From Bacteroidota bacterium (GTDB taxonomy: Bacteria > Bacteroidota > Bacteroidia > Bacteroidales > NBLH01), in assembly GCA_025361565.1 (NCBI GenBank), contig JANYKN010000126.1, forward strand, positions 124,001 through 188,000: 64,000 nt of DNA, given 5' to 3'. The stretch's first letter is position 1. Every line of letters begins with the position of its first letter. A program made the translations under genes and the position numbers. A model generated the notes under the pieces. That model was not told the origin of the DNA and ran no database searches. It saw only the letters and a list, made by a program, of their open reading frames with translations. Below are positions 42,335 through 52,964 of this stretch, piece after piece.

Positions 42335-43666
42335 ATGAATAAAAAAATAAGCATATTAGGTGGTGGCGAAAGCGGAACCGGGGCTGCAGTTTTGGCAAAA
42401 CTAAAGGGCTATGATGTTTTTTTATCTGATTTTGGGTCTATCCAACAAAAATACAAAGATCTGCTTGATAAACATTCAATTGAATGGGAGGAAAATAAAC
42501 ATTCGAACATTCGTATTGCCGAAGCTGATGAAATTGTTAAAAGCCCTGGAATACGCGATACAACTGAAATTATTCAATACTTGAAAAATAATGATAAACC
42601 AATAATTTCCGAAATTGAATTTGCATCGAGATATACCAAAGCAAAAAAGATTTGCATTACCGGAAGTAATGGAAAAACCACCACAACCATGCTTATTTAC
42701 CATATTTTAAAAAAAGCGAATTTAAATGTTGGGTTGGCAGGCAATGTAGGTCAAAGCTTTGCATTGCAAGTTGCATATTCTGATTTCGATTATTTTGTAA
42801 TTGAATTAAGCAGTTTCCAACTTGATTATATGTTTGATTTTAAGGCCGATATTGCTATTTTATTAAACATCACACCTGATCACCTCGATTGGTATAATTA
42901 TAATTTTTCATTGTATGCGGATTCTAAATTTAGGATTACAAGAAATCAGGATAAAACCTGTTATTTTTTATACAATGCTGATGATAAGATAATTGTCGAT
43001 AGATTAAAAAGCTTAAAAACAGAATCGGAATTCGTTCCATTCTCAATTTTTTCGGAAGTTAAAAATGGCGGTTTTCTGAGCGGGCCCAATATTATTATTA
43101 ACCATAATACCAAATTTGAAATGAACATTTACGAGTTAGCATTACAAGGAAAACACAATGTATATAATTCTTTAGCTGCTGGATTATCTGCTAAAATATT
43201 GGATATTAAAAATCCACTGATTCGAGAGAGCCTTTCTGATTTTAAAGGAGTTGAGCACCGTTTGGAAAAATTCATTAAAGTTCATGGTATTTTGTTTATC
43301 AACGATTCAAAATCTACAAATGTTAATTCGTGCTGGTATGCTCTCGAAAGTATGGATAAAAAAACAGTTTGGATAGCCGGTGGTATTGATAAAGGTAATG
43401 ATTATTCAATGTTAAGGGAATTGGTGAAAGAAAAAGTTATTGCAATAGTTGCACTTGGAAAAGATAATGCGAAAATTCATGAAGCTTTTGATGATGTTGT
43501 TGAAGTTATTGATGTTTTGTCCATGGAAGATGCCGTAAAAGCATCATACTATTTGGCAAAAGATGATGACATTGTTTTATTGTCGCCTGCTTGTGCCAGT
43601 TTTGATTTGTTCAAAAATTACGAAGACCGCGGCAGGCAATTTAAAGAATGTGTTAGAAAACTATAA
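42335..43666 (+). CDS. murD: UDP-N-acetylmuramoylalanine--D-glutamate ligase
   Basis: GGGESGTGAAVLA, TGSNGKTTTTML, NDSKSTNVNS, LLSPACASFDLFKNYEDRG. Confidence 0.97.
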   Translation: MNKKISILGGGESGTGAAVLAKLKGYDVFLSDFGSIQQKYKDLLDKHSIEWEENKHSNIRIAEADEIVKSPGIRDTTEIIQYLKNNDKPIISEIEFASRYTKAKKICITGSNGKTTTTMLIYHILKKANLNVGLAGNVGQSFALQVAYSDFDYFVIELSSFQLDYMFDFKADIAILLNITPDHLDWYNYNFSLYADSKFRITRNQDKTCYFLYNADDKIIVDRLKSLKTESEFVPFSIFSEVKNGGFLSGPNIIINHNTKFEMNIYELALQGKHNVYNSLAAGLSAKILDIKNPLIRESLSDFKGVEHRLEKFIKVHGILFINDSKSTNVNSCWYALESMDKKTVWIAGGIDKGNDYSMLRELVKEKVIAIVALGKDNAKIHEAFDDVVEVIDVLSMEDAVKASYYLAKDDDIVLLSPACASFDLFKNYEDRGRQFKECVRKL

Positions 43667-43758
43667 AAGAATACTTCAAAATAATGAATGGGAAATAAAA
43701 ATCATTTGGGTGTAGGAAATTCCAAAAAAAAACAATTAAATTAATAATTGAAATATAA

Positions 43759-44922
43759 GTGAAAGAAATTTTTTCAAAATATTTAAAAGGTGACCCGATA
43801 ATTTGGACAGTTATAATATTTCTGAGTATTATTTCGATTCTTTCGGTATATAGTTCAATTGGCGCTATGGCTTATAAAAAGGCTGACGGAAGTGCTAATA
43901 TTTTAATTATCAGGCATCTTGGGTTCTTATTTTTTGGGTTTGTTATTTTGTATATAGTACATCGGGTTCCTTACAATTTATTTTTTAGTTTATCTGATGT
44001 ATTTGTTGCAGCCTCTGTTATATTATTAACCATTACATTTTTTGTTGGAGTATCGCACAATGATGCTACCCGCTGGTTGCAATTACCAGGGGTGGGCATT
44101 GAATTTCAAACATCGGATATCGCTAAATTTGCACTCATTATATATATCGCTAAAGTTTTATCTCAAAGTCAGAATGAGGATTCAAACAAAACTCTTGCTT
44201 TCTATAAAATAATGGCCGCTGTAATTATAATTTGTGGTTTAATTTTACCATCAAATTTTTCTACAGCATTTTTATTATTTGCTACTTCATTAATAATCAT
44301 GTTTATAGGAAGGATTCCCATGAAAATTCTTTTTATATTCATTGGTATTCTGGTATTTTTTGTCGTTGTTATTTTTCTAATAGCAAGCTTTTCTCCTGAT
44401 TTAATGGGCAGATCCGGAACTTGGATGAACCGGGTAATGAATATTTGGGATAATTATCAGGCTAATTTAGCTAAAACTGCTATTTCTTCATCCGGCTGGT
44501 ATGGTAAAGGTCCTGGAAACAGCATTGTCAGATATATTTTGCCACAGGCATCTTCCGATTTTATTTTTGCCATCATTATTGAAGAATGGGGATCATTGGT
44601 TGGAATACTGGTACTTGCATCTTATTTGGTATTATTGTATCGCACAGGAGTAATTGTAAAAGCTAGTTCGCGAACATTTCCTGCATTTTTAGCCATAGGG
44701 CTTACAGTAAATATTGTTTTTCAGGCATTGGCCAATATGGCAGTAGCTGTCAATTTAGTTCCGGTTACAGGACAACCACTCCCACTCGTTAGTTGGGGCG
44801 GAACATCGATTGTGTTAACTTTTGGAGCTTTGGGAGTTATACTCAGTATAAGCAGAAGCCTTGATAAGCAAAAAATTGAAGATCAAAAGGTAAGTGTCGA
44901 AAACGTAAATCAAAATAATTAA
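43759..44922 (+). CDS. ftsW: SEDS glycosyltransferase FtsW
   Basis: GTG start; multiple TMs; GKGPGNS, FIFAIIIEEWGSLVG, PLPLVSWGGTSIVL. Confidence 0.95.
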   Translation: MKEIFSKYLKGDPIIWTVIIFLSIISILSVYSSIGAMAYKKADGSANILIIRHLGFLFFGFVILYIVHRVPYNLFFSLSDVFVAASVILLTITFFVGVSHNDATRWLQLPGVGIEFQTSDIAKFALIIYIAKVLSQSQNEDSNKTLAFYKIMAAVIIICGLILPSNFSTAFLLFATSLIIMFIGRIPMKILFIFIGILVFFVVVIFLIASFSPDLMGRSGTWMNRVMNIWDNYQANLAKTAISSSGWYGKGPGNSIVRYILPQASSDFIFAIIIEEWGSLVGILVLASYLVLLYRTGVIVKASSRTFPAFLAIGLTVNIVFQALANMAVAVNLVPVTGQPLPLVSWGGTSIVLTFGALGVILSISRSLDKQKIEDQKVSVENVNQNN

Positions 44923-46023
44923 ATGGCAACTAAACGAATAATAATAAGTGGAGGTGGAACCGGAGGACATATTTTTCCGGCAATTGCAATTGCAAATGCA
45001 ATTAAAGCGATTGATCCACAAACCAATATTTTATTTGTTGGAGCCGAAGGAAAAATTGAAATGCAAAAAGTTCCGGCGGCAGGTTATCCAATTATAAGTC
45101 TTCCAATTAGAGGATTTGAGAGAAAATTTACCTTTAAAAACCTTCAGGTTTTGGTAGGTTTGATTAAAAGTTTGATTAAATCGCGAAGTATAATCAAAGA
45201 ATTTAAACCTGATGTTGTTATTGGTGTTGGCGGTTATGCTAGCGGTCCTGTTGTTTATATGGCAAGCAGAAAAAATATACCAACGTTGTTGCAGGAACAA
45301 AATTCATATGCAGGTATAACAAATAAACTCCTCGCAAAGAGGGCAAAAAGAATTTGTGTGGCTTACGACGGAATGGAGAAATTCTTTGATCCAAAAAAAA
45401 TAATTAGAACAGGAAATCCGGTACGAAAAGATCTTTATTCCAAAAAAATAAGTAAAGAACAGGCATGTGATTTTTTTAATCTTGATATTTCGAAAAAAAC
45501 AATCCTGATTCTTGGCGGCAGTGGTGGCGCACGAACAATAAATGAAGCGGTTATTAAACAGCTTGAAATTATAGAAAAATCAGGGTTGCAGGTTGTTTGG
45601 CAAACAGGTAAGTTCTATTATCAAAAATCAATTGAGGCTACAAAAGAATGTACAAACAGCAATATTAAAATTTTTGATTTTATAAACGAAATGGACTATG
45701 CTTTTGCAATAGCTGATGTAGTGGTTACCAGGGCAGGAGCAGGCACTATTTCTGAACTTTGTTTGTTGGCAAAACCTTCAATTCTGGTTCCATCGCCTAA
45801 TGTAGCTGAAGATCATCAGACAAAAAATGCATCGGCTTTGGTTGAAAAAATGGCAGCAATTTTAATAAATGATAAAAATGCTGCAAATGAACTTGTTCCA
45901 AGAGCAATTATGCTTGCTAAAAACGAAATAGAGATGAAAATGCTTAGCGAAAATATTTCTAAATTGGCAATTCCTGATTCAGATCATATTATTGCAAAAG
46001 AAATTTTTAAACTTTGCGAATAA
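44923..46023 (+). CDS. murG: UDP-GlcNAc--undecaprenyl-pyrophosphoryl-MurNAc-pentapeptide transferase
   Basis: SGGGTGGHIFPAIAIA, GVGGYASGP, LGGSGGAR, VTRAGAGTISEL. Confidence 0.97.
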   Translation: MATKRIIISGGGTGGHIFPAIAIANAIKAIDPQTNILFVGAEGKIEMQKVPAAGYPIISLPIRGFERKFTFKNLQVLVGLIKSLIKSRSIIKEFKPDVVIGVGGYASGPVVYMASRKNIPTLLQEQNSYAGITNKLLAKRAKRICVAYDGMEKFFDPKKIIRTGNPVRKDLYSKKISKEQACDFFNLDISKKTILILGGSGGARTINEAVIKQLEIIEKSGLQVVWQTGKFYYQKSIEATKECTNSNIKIFDFINEMDYAFAIADVVVTRAGAGTISELCLLAKPSILVPSPNVAEDHQTKNASALVEKMAAILINDKNAANELVPRAIMLAKNEIEMKMLSENISKLAIPDSDHIIAKEIFKLCE

Positions 46024-46269
46024 CTATTTTCATTTTATTAAAATATAAGGATTCATTATTTGTTGATTTTCAGTAAATTATAAGTAAAACCAAAATTGAG
46101 CTGAAAATTTAACGACTGAAAACTAAATAATTATTATAAAAATATACATTAAACTTGACAAATTGTATTTAATTATATAATTTTACATTTAAATCAGCTT
46201 AATATTGACTGATAATTGACAATAAATTAGAAGAAAATATCCATTAAAATAATTATTAACTGGATATTA

Positions 46270-46277
46270 TAATTTTG
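46270..46277 (+). promoter_or_regulatory. Candidate Bacteroidetes -7 element (TAnnTTTG: TAATTTTG)
   Basis: Exact TAnnTTTG match 52 nt upstream of the 46329 start, inside a 305-bp AT-rich intergenic region; no clear -33 partner seen. Confidence 0.3.
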
Positions 46278-46328
46278 AATAAAAAAATAATTAGATTTTA
46301 ACGATATTGAAAAATAAAATATAAACTG

Positions 46329-47219
46329 ATGAAAACTTCAACAAACCCTTCGGCAATAAAAATTTCCTCCAACCTGATAGTTGTGTTTTTTCTTTCATTA
46401 ATCATGGTTTCGTGTAATAATAAAGTTGGTAAAAATCAGACCGTTAATTATTCAGAAAATGGTATAAAACTTAGCAGTAAACTTGTTTCGGTTAACGAAG
46501 ATTTAGATTCCATCATTGATGCGCAGGATTTTCAAAAAGAATTGATTAAAATCCTGAATGATGTTTCACCAGAAACTTATATTATGAAAGTGGGTCAGGA
46601 CAAAAAAGAAAACCAGATGGAACATTTTTACACATTAAATGCTTTTCGAAGTCTTGAAAAAGTTTTCATAGCCTATAATTTACAGCTTGATGCAAATATT
46701 TCGACACAGGCTTCTGATTTGAAAGATAAAATTAATGTAGCTTGCAATGCATTGGATTCTGTTAATTTGAGCGAAACCTTAAAACTTAATAACGAAAAAA
46801 TCAAACTAATTGTTAATAGCAATAAATTTAGGGTGGATGAAACCATTTTTCAGTTAACTAATTTATATAGCCAATTCTGGGGTGATGAAGGACAGAAATG
46901 GATTGCTTTTCTTGAAACTAATCATGAAACAATAAGAAAGGGAATTGAATCAATTTCGGTAACGGCATTTAATACCGAAAAAATCAAGGACCTTGTTGAT
47001 GAACCTTACGCCAATGGTGCTGTTTTGGCCAATCTTTATAAATTGAAACTGATAAAGGAAAATCAGCAATTTACAAAAGACCTTGAAAACAATATTAATG
47101 CAATTTCGGATGCTTTTAATGTAATGCTTCAAATACAGGGTGAGTTAATGAAAAGGACCAGAAGCGAAACGAAAATTCAGGAATTAAATAGTTCATTGGA
47201 GCTTTTATTAATCAACTAA
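46329..47219 (+). CDS. Uncharacterised helical lipoprotein inserted between murG and murC
   Basis: 296 aa; signal with lipobox-like LIMVSC; no family recognised; ends 11 nt before the murC start. Confidence 0.7.
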   Translation: MKTSTNPSAIKISSNLIVVFFLSLIMVSCNNKVGKNQTVNYSENGIKLSSKLVSVNEDLDSIIDAQDFQKELIKILNDVSPETYIMKVGQDKKENQMEHFYTLNAFRSLEKVFIAYNLQLDANISTQASDLKDKINVACNALDSVNLSETLKLNNEKIKLIVNSNKFRVDETIFQLTNLYSQFWGDEGQKWIAFLETNHETIRKGIESISVTAFNTEKIKDLVDEPYANGAVLANLYKLKLIKENQQFTKDLENNINAISDAFNVMLQIQGELMKRTRSETKIQELNSSLELLLIN

Positions 47220-47230
47220 TTAAAATTAAA

Positions 47231-48622
47231 GTGGATATAAAATCGGCACATAAGGTTTATTTTGTTGGCATAGGAGGCATTGGTATGAGTGCGCTTGCCA
47301 GGTATTTTAAACACTTGGGAAAAGATGTTGCCGGATATGATCGGACTCCTAGTTCAATTACTGACCAATTGCAAAAGGAAAATATCATTGTCCATTTTAA
47401 TGATGGTATAGATAATATCCCAGCAGGATTTGGGAATTCGCCAGCAACCACATTGGTCATTTATACACCAGCCATTCCGTCAAATCATGCCGGATTTAAC
47501 TATTTCAAGAATTCAGGTTTTCAATTATTTAAACGTTCTGAAATATTAGGGCAGATTACCTTAAATTACAAGACCATTGCTGTAGCCGGAACTCATGGAA
47601 AAACTTCTGTATCAACCACAGTTGCTCATTTGTTAAAACAATCTCCCCTTGATTGTCTGGCATTTTTAGGTGGCATTTCAAAAAATTACAATACAAATCT
47701 TATTCTGCCATTAAAGCCTGATTTTGAAAGTAATCTGGCTGTTGTTGAGGCTGACGAATTTGATAGATCGTTTCTTAAACTTAATCCGTCAATTGCACTC
47801 GTTACTTCAATGGATGCTGATCATCTTGATATTTATGAGAATAAAGAAAATGTTGTCGACTCTTTTAATCAATTTGTAAAGAAGATTGAACCAAAAGGCA
47901 AATTAATTTATAAAAAAGACCTAAATTTGCGTCATGAAAATCTTCCTGAATTTCATTATACATATTCGTTAATTGAAAAGGCAGATTTTTATGCTATCAA
48001 TTTGAAAATGAGTAATGAAGGATTGTATTCTTTTGATTTGGTTACACCTTTTGGTACAATGGATAATCTGAAATCAGGAGTGCCAGGAAAAACCAATGCA
48101 GAAAATGCTGTTGCAGCTGCTTCACTGGCATGTTTGGCCGGTCTTGGGGAAGATTTGATCAGGGAAAATCTAAAATCGTTTACAGGAGTGAACCGCCGAT
48201 TCGATTTTCAGATAAATACAGAGCATTTGGTGTATGTTGATGATTATGCGCATCATCCCGAAGAATTAAAAGCATTTATTGGTTCAATGAAAGAGATATT
48301 TCCGGAGAAAAAAATTACAGGAATTTTTCAACCTCATTTGTTTACAAGAACACGCGATTTTGCCGATGAGTTTGCAAAAAGTTTGGATTTGCTTGATGAA
48401 TTAATACTTCTGGAAATTTATCCTGCGAGAGAAGAACCAATTAAAGGTGTTACTTCAAATATTATTTTTGATAAAATGAAATTAAAAGCAAAATCAATAT
48501 GTCCGGTTGAGGATCTGATTCCATATTTATCAGATAAAAAGATAGAAGTCCTTTTAACTATGGGAGCAGGAAATATTTCGCAAAAAGTTGAGGATATAAA
48601 AAAATTATATAGTAAGAATTGA
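47231..48622 (+). CDS. murC: UDP-N-acetylmuramate--L-alanine ligase
   Basis: GTG start; GIGGIGMSALA, VAGTHGKTSVSTT, DDYAHHPEE, FQPHLFTRT. Confidence 0.97.
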   Translation: MDIKSAHKVYFVGIGGIGMSALARYFKHLGKDVAGYDRTPSSITDQLQKENIIVHFNDGIDNIPAGFGNSPATTLVIYTPAIPSNHAGFNYFKNSGFQLFKRSEILGQITLNYKTIAVAGTHGKTSVSTTVAHLLKQSPLDCLAFLGGISKNYNTNLILPLKPDFESNLAVVEADEFDRSFLKLNPSIALVTSMDADHLDIYENKENVVDSFNQFVKKIEPKGKLIYKKDLNLRHENLPEFHYTYSLIEKADFYAINLKMSNEGLYSFDLVTPFGTMDNLKSGVPGKTNAENAVAAASLACLAGLGEDLIRENLKSFTGVNRRFDFQINTEHLVYVDDYAHHPEELKAFIGSMKEIFPEKKITGIFQPHLFTRTRDFADEFAKSLDLLDELILLEIYPAREEPIKGVTSNIIFDKMKLKAKSICPVEDLIPYLSDKKIEVLLTMGAGNISQKVEDIKKLYSKN

Positions 48623-49407
48623 AAAGATATATTGCCATATCGTTTTGGGTAATTGCCGGTATCTATTTATTGGTTGTACTTGGATTTGTTATTACAAAAC
48701 AAAATCAGGAAATCTGCACCAGTGTTCAGGTATTTGTTCAGGATACTCTGGAGCTTCAATTTATAAATGATAACGACGTGCTTGATTTGTTGGAATCCGG
48801 AGGGACTCGTGTTTTAAATGAACCAATCAACAAGCTGAACATAGCTGAAATCGAAAGGAAAATCAATAAAATTCCATATGTAAAGCATGCCGAGGTTTTT
48901 AAAAAAATTAACGGTCAGTTGGTTGTACAGGTTGAGCAGCGCATTCCGGTTGTACGGGTAATCAATAAAAGTGACAAAGGATATTATATTGACCAGGAAG
49001 GCTATTTAATGCCAATCAGCAAAAAAGTTACAGCCCGGTTAATTGTTGCCAACGGAGATATTGATTTTAGGCCAGATTTTGATACCATCAACAACATATT
49101 TGACAAAAGATTTGATAAGAGTCAACGGGTTAAAGTATTAAGAGATATTTACACGCTAGCTACATTTATTCATTCCGACAAATTTTGGGATGCTCAAATG
49201 CAACAAATTTTTATTACGCCAAACCACGAAATTGAATTGGTGCCATTGGTTAGCAATCAAATTATAGTTTTTGGTACTATCGATAATGTTCCTGAAAAAT
49301 TCAGAAATCTTGAAGTAGTCTATAAGCGTGGTTTCACAGCTAAAGGATGGAATAATTATAAAGAGATAAACCTGAAGTTTAAGAATCAGGTGGTTTGTGT
49401 TAAATAA
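48619..49407 (+). CDS. ftsQ: Cell division protein FtsQ
   Basis: TTG start overlapping the murC stop (TTGA); single TM, POTRA-like region, position between murC and ftsA. Confidence 0.88.
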   Translation: MKRYIAISFWVIAGIYLLVVLGFVITKQNQEICTSVQVFVQDTLELQFINDNDVLDLLESGGTRVLNEPINKLNIAEIERKINKIPYVKHAEVFKKINGQLVVQVEQRIPVVRVINKSDKGYYIDQEGYLMPISKKVTARLIVANGDIDFRPDFDTINNIFDKRFDKSQRVKVLRDIYTLATFIHSDKFWDAQMQQIFITPNHEIELVPLVSNQIIVFGTIDNVPEKFRNLEVVYKRGFTAKGWNNYKEINLKFKNQVVCVK

Positions 49408-49481
49408 GAATAATTTCAAAATCGAAATAAAAGAGAAATTTTTATAAAATACCAGATATTAACATCAGCGAATCAAGTGAA

Positions 49482-50801
49482 ATGATGGAAAACGAAAAGT
49501 ACATAGCAGCAGTAGATATTGGTACAACAAAGATTGTTGCTATCATTGGGGCTGTCACAGAAGATGGAAAAGTGAGAGTGTTGGGAATGGGCAAGAGCGT
49601 TTCAAAAGGTGTTAAACGCGGAGTAGTTTTAAATATTGAAGAAACGGCTACTGCTGTTCAGGAAGCTGTTTATCAGGCCCAATTGGAATCAAAACTCACT
49701 TTTAATGAAGTTTATGTAGGCATTGCAGGTCAGCATATAAAAAGTATGAAAAACCGGCATTCAAAATATATACAATCAAAGGATAATGAAATAACCCAAA
49801 CAGATCTGGATGAGCTTTTAAATGATATGCACAATATCGCACTTGATGCCGGTGAAGAAATTATTCATGTGATTCCTCAAAATTATACGGTTGATAATGA
49901 AAGTGGTGTTAAACAACCGGTTGGTATGTTCGGGAAAAGGCTTGAAGCCAATTTTCATATCGTTGTAGGAGAAATTTCATCTGCCAAACATATTTATAAA
50001 TGTATTGAACGTGCTGGTTTAAAAGTAAAAAAAATGATATTGGAGCCAATTGCTTCAGCATCAGCAGTATTAACAACCGACGAAAAAGAAGCAGGTGTGG
50101 CAATGGTCGACATAGGTGGTGGAACCACAGATGTTGCCATTTATTATGATGGAATATTGAGACACACTGCCGTAATCCCCTTTGGAGGAGATGTAATTAC
50201 ACGCGACATCAAAGAAGGTTGTTCAATTCTGCAGCGCCATGCCGAAAAAATAAAAATTCAATTTGGCACTGCTTTAGGTGATGCCGCTCCTGAAGATATG
50301 GTTGCAATACCAGGGATTTCTGGCAGAGAGCCCAAAATGGTTTCGTTGAAATATTTGTCTAAAATTATTCAGGCCAGGATGGAAGAAATTATCGATCAGG
50401 TTTCGTATGAAATTGACAATTCAGGTTTTGCAAATAAACTAGGTGCGGGTATAACAGTAACCGGTGGTGGTGCACTTTTAAAGCACATAAGGCAACTCAT
50501 TACATATAAAACCAGTCAGGATGTACATATTGGATATCCAAACCGTTGCTTGTTAATCGACAATCCCGATATTAATTTGCCCATGTTTTCGACCAGTATT
50601 GGACTGCTTTTAAATGGATATATGCTCGAAAAAGAGTCCGGAAAACAAGTTACGGTGAAAGAGCCGGTTGCAAATTTAGTTGAAGAGGAGATTGAAGAGG
50701 AAGATAATACCGAAGAAAATATAAAGAAGGAAGACAATTTAATAAATAAGTTCAAGGAAAGATTTCATAATCTTTTTGACGATAAAGATCAAAAAATGTA
50801 A
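49482..50801 (+). CDS. ftsA: Cell division protein FtsA
   Basis: AAVDIGTTKIVAIIG, VDIGGGTTDVAIY, VTGGGALLKHI. Confidence 0.97.
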   Translation: MMENEKYIAAVDIGTTKIVAIIGAVTEDGKVRVLGMGKSVSKGVKRGVVLNIEETATAVQEAVYQAQLESKLTFNEVYVGIAGQHIKSMKNRHSKYIQSKDNEITQTDLDELLNDMHNIALDAGEEIIHVIPQNYTVDNESGVKQPVGMFGKRLEANFHIVVGEISSAKHIYKCIERAGLKVKKMILEPIASASAVLTTDEKEAGVAMVDIGGGTTDVAIYYDGILRHTAVIPFGGDVITRDIKEGCSILQRHAEKIKIQFGTALGDAAPEDMVAIPGISGREPKMVSLKYLSKIIQARMEEIIDQVSYEIDNSGFANKLGAGITVTGGGALLKHIRQLITYKTSQDVHIGYPNRCLLIDNPDINLPMFSTSIGLLLNGYMLEKESGKQVTVKEPVANLVEEEIEEEDNTEENIKKEDNLINKFKERFHNLFDDKDQKM

Positions 50802-50843
50802 TTATTTTAAATTAAAATAAACCATATCATAAATAAGAATAAT

Positions 50844-52358
50844 ATGGAAAACTTGATGCCCTTTGATTTGCCAATGGAAAAAGGATCTTATATAAAAGTG
50901 ATAGGAGTTGGCGGTGGTGGAAGCAATGCTGTGAGCCATATGTTTAAGCAGGGAATTACTGATGTAGATTTTATTATCTGCAATACTGATCAACAGGCAC
51001 TTGTAAACAGCCCAGTCCCAATTAAAATTCATCTTGGGCAAACACTTACAGAGGGCTTGGGTGCAGGAAACAAACCTGATCGTGGAAAAGAAGCTGCAAT
51101 TGAAAACCTTGATGATGTTTTAAAAGTTTTAAACAATAACACCAAAATGGTTTTTATAACTGCAGGAATGGGTGGCGGAACCGGTACCGGCGCTGCTCCT
51201 GTAATTGCAAAAGCTGCTAAAGATCTTGGAATCTTAACTGTAGGAATTGTGACAATTCCTTTCAGATTTGAAGGAAAACGGCGGATTGATCAAGCAATAA
51301 GCGGAGTTAAGGAAATTAGCAAGCATGTTGATTCATTGCTAGTTGTAAATAACGAAAGGCTTCGCGAAATTTATGGAAACCTAGGCATTACTGAAGCTTT
51401 TTCAAAAGCGGATGATGTTTTAACCGTTGCCGCTAAGGGTATTGCAGAAATCATTACTAAAAAAGGCCATGTAAACGTCGACTTTGCCGATGTTAAAACA
51501 GTAATGGCCAATAGTGGCGTGGCAATTATGGGTTCTGCATCTGCCGAAGGTGATGGGCGTGCGTTAAAAGCCATTGAGCAGGCACTCAATTCGCCATTGC
51601 TCAATAATAATGACATAACCGGTGCTAAAAATATTCTGTTAAACATTTCATGTGGCGAAGTTGATTTAAAGGCTGATGAATTGAATGAAATTAGCCAATT
51701 TGCTCAGGAATCTGCAGGTCATACTGCTGATATTATCTGGGGATACAACCAGGATATGTCACTTGATAAAAAGATCAATGTTACCATTATTGCAACTGGT
51801 TTTGAAACAGATGCTATTCCCGAATTATATGTTCAGAAACCGATTAGCCGAAAAGTAGTTGAGATAGAATCAAAGAAAGATGACATTACCAGGGAATTTC
51901 AAAACGATGCAAACTTATTTTTAGATGATATCGAATTTGAAGTTACGCATACCAAAGACGAAATGAAAGTTGTTTCGCCAACACAAACTTTCAAGAGTGA
52001 AATTGCACCCGAAATTATTGAGGAAGAGTTTATTACAACTGCAGTTGAAAAACCAAAACCTGAAACGATAAAACGCGAAAATACGCAGGACGAGGAAGAT
52101 AGAGTCCGGAAAGCACTTGAACGAATGAGGCTAATGGAAAACATGAAGCAAAAAAACGTTTACAGAAACAAAAAGTTGGAACAAAGTGCCCAATCCATTG
52201 ACGAACTAGAGAACGAACCAGCTTATAAAAGAAGAAATACAGAGCTAAGTCAGGAACAAAGCTATAAAGGCAAAGAAATTTCGAGGTATACTTTGTCTGA
52301 TGATGATGATGATTTGGATTTGTCAGAGAATTCTTTTTTGCACGATAATGTGGACTAG
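50844..52358 (+). CDS. ftsZ: Cell division protein FtsZ
   Basis: GVGGGGSNAVSHM, FITAGMGGGTGTGAAPVIA; C-terminal tail SFLHDNVD. Confidence 0.98.
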   Translation: MENLMPFDLPMEKGSYIKVIGVGGGGSNAVSHMFKQGITDVDFIICNTDQQALVNSPVPIKIHLGQTLTEGLGAGNKPDRGKEAAIENLDDVLKVLNNNTKMVFITAGMGGGTGTGAAPVIAKAAKDLGILTVGIVTIPFRFEGKRRIDQAISGVKEISKHVDSLLVVNNERLREIYGNLGITEAFSKADDVLTVAAKGIAEIITKKGHVNVDFADVKTVMANSGVAIMGSASAEGDGRALKAIEQALNSPLLNNNDITGAKNILLNISCGEVDLKADELNEISQFAQESAGHTADIIWGYNQDMSLDKKINVTIIATGFETDAIPELYVQKPISRKVVEIESKKDDITREFQNDANLFLDDIEFEVTHTKDEMKVVSPTQTFKSEIAPEIIEEEFITTAVEKPKPETIKRENTQDEEDRVRKALERMRLMENMKQKNVYRNKKLEQSAQSIDELENEPAYKRRNTELSQEQSYKGKEISRYTLSDDDDDLDLSENSFLHDNVD

Positions 52359-52419
52359 AAGACAATAGTAATTAGGCAATATTCAATAACAATATTCAAT
52401 TGTAAATAATCAATAAAAA

Positions 52420-52869
52420 ATGAACCTTACAGATAAAATTAACAACGACATCAAAGAGGCCATGAAAGCCAAACAAGCAGATCGCTTAATGGCACTCAGG
52501 GCTGTAAAAAGCGAAATATTGCTTGCACAAACTTCAGAGGGTGCTTCTGATACTCTTAGTGCGGAGACCGAAATTAAAATTTTACAAAAAATGGTCAAGC
52601 AAAGAAAAGATTCTGCCGAGATGTTTTTAAAATCAGGCCGTCAGGATTTATATGAAAAAGAAGCCAACGAAATTCAGTATATCGAATGCTATCTTCCTGC
52701 CCAGTTATCTGACGAGGAGCTAACCAGTATCATTAAAAAAGTAATTTCGGAAACCGGAGCAAGTTCAATAAAAGATATGGGGAAAGTAATAGGCCTGGTA
52801 ACCAAAGAAGTTAGCGGTAGGGCTGAAGGAAAAGTAATTGCACAAAAAGTAAAAGAAATTTTGGGGTAA
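52420..52869 (+). CDS. GatB/YqeY domain-containing protein
   Basis: 149 aa; KINNDIKEAMKAKQADRLMALRAVKSEI, IKDMGKVIGLVTKEVSGRAEGK. Confidence 0.9.
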   Translation: MNLTDKINNDIKEAMKAKQADRLMALRAVKSEILLAQTSEGASDTLSAETEIKILQKMVKQRKDSAEMFLKSGRQDLYEKEANEIQYIECYLPAQLSDEELTSIIKKVISETGASSIKDMGKVIGLVTKEVSGRAEGKVIAQKVKEILG

Positions 52870-52939
52870 GGATATAAAATGAATTAAATTTATCTTAACA
52901 TCATAGTTTGATTAGGAATCATTAAGAATCATTATAAAT

Positions 52940-52964
52940 AGCCACGCATTGCGGGGCTTTTTTA
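52940..52964 (+). terminator. Rho-independent terminator closing the dcw cluster
   Basis: GCCaCGC-ATT-GCGgGGC hairpin followed by TTTTTTTATTT. Confidence 0.9.

Noticed and set aside
46024-46328. Possible tRNA or structured ncRNA in the 305-bp murG-downstream intergenic region
   Set aside because: Very AT-rich with no tRNA T-loop (GGTTCRA) signature or stable GC stem; better explained as a promoter region.
35720-52869. Missing murF, murB and ddl in the dcw cluster as a possible loss
   Set aside because: These genes are commonly located elsewhere in Bacteroidetes; absence from the cluster alone is not evidence of loss.
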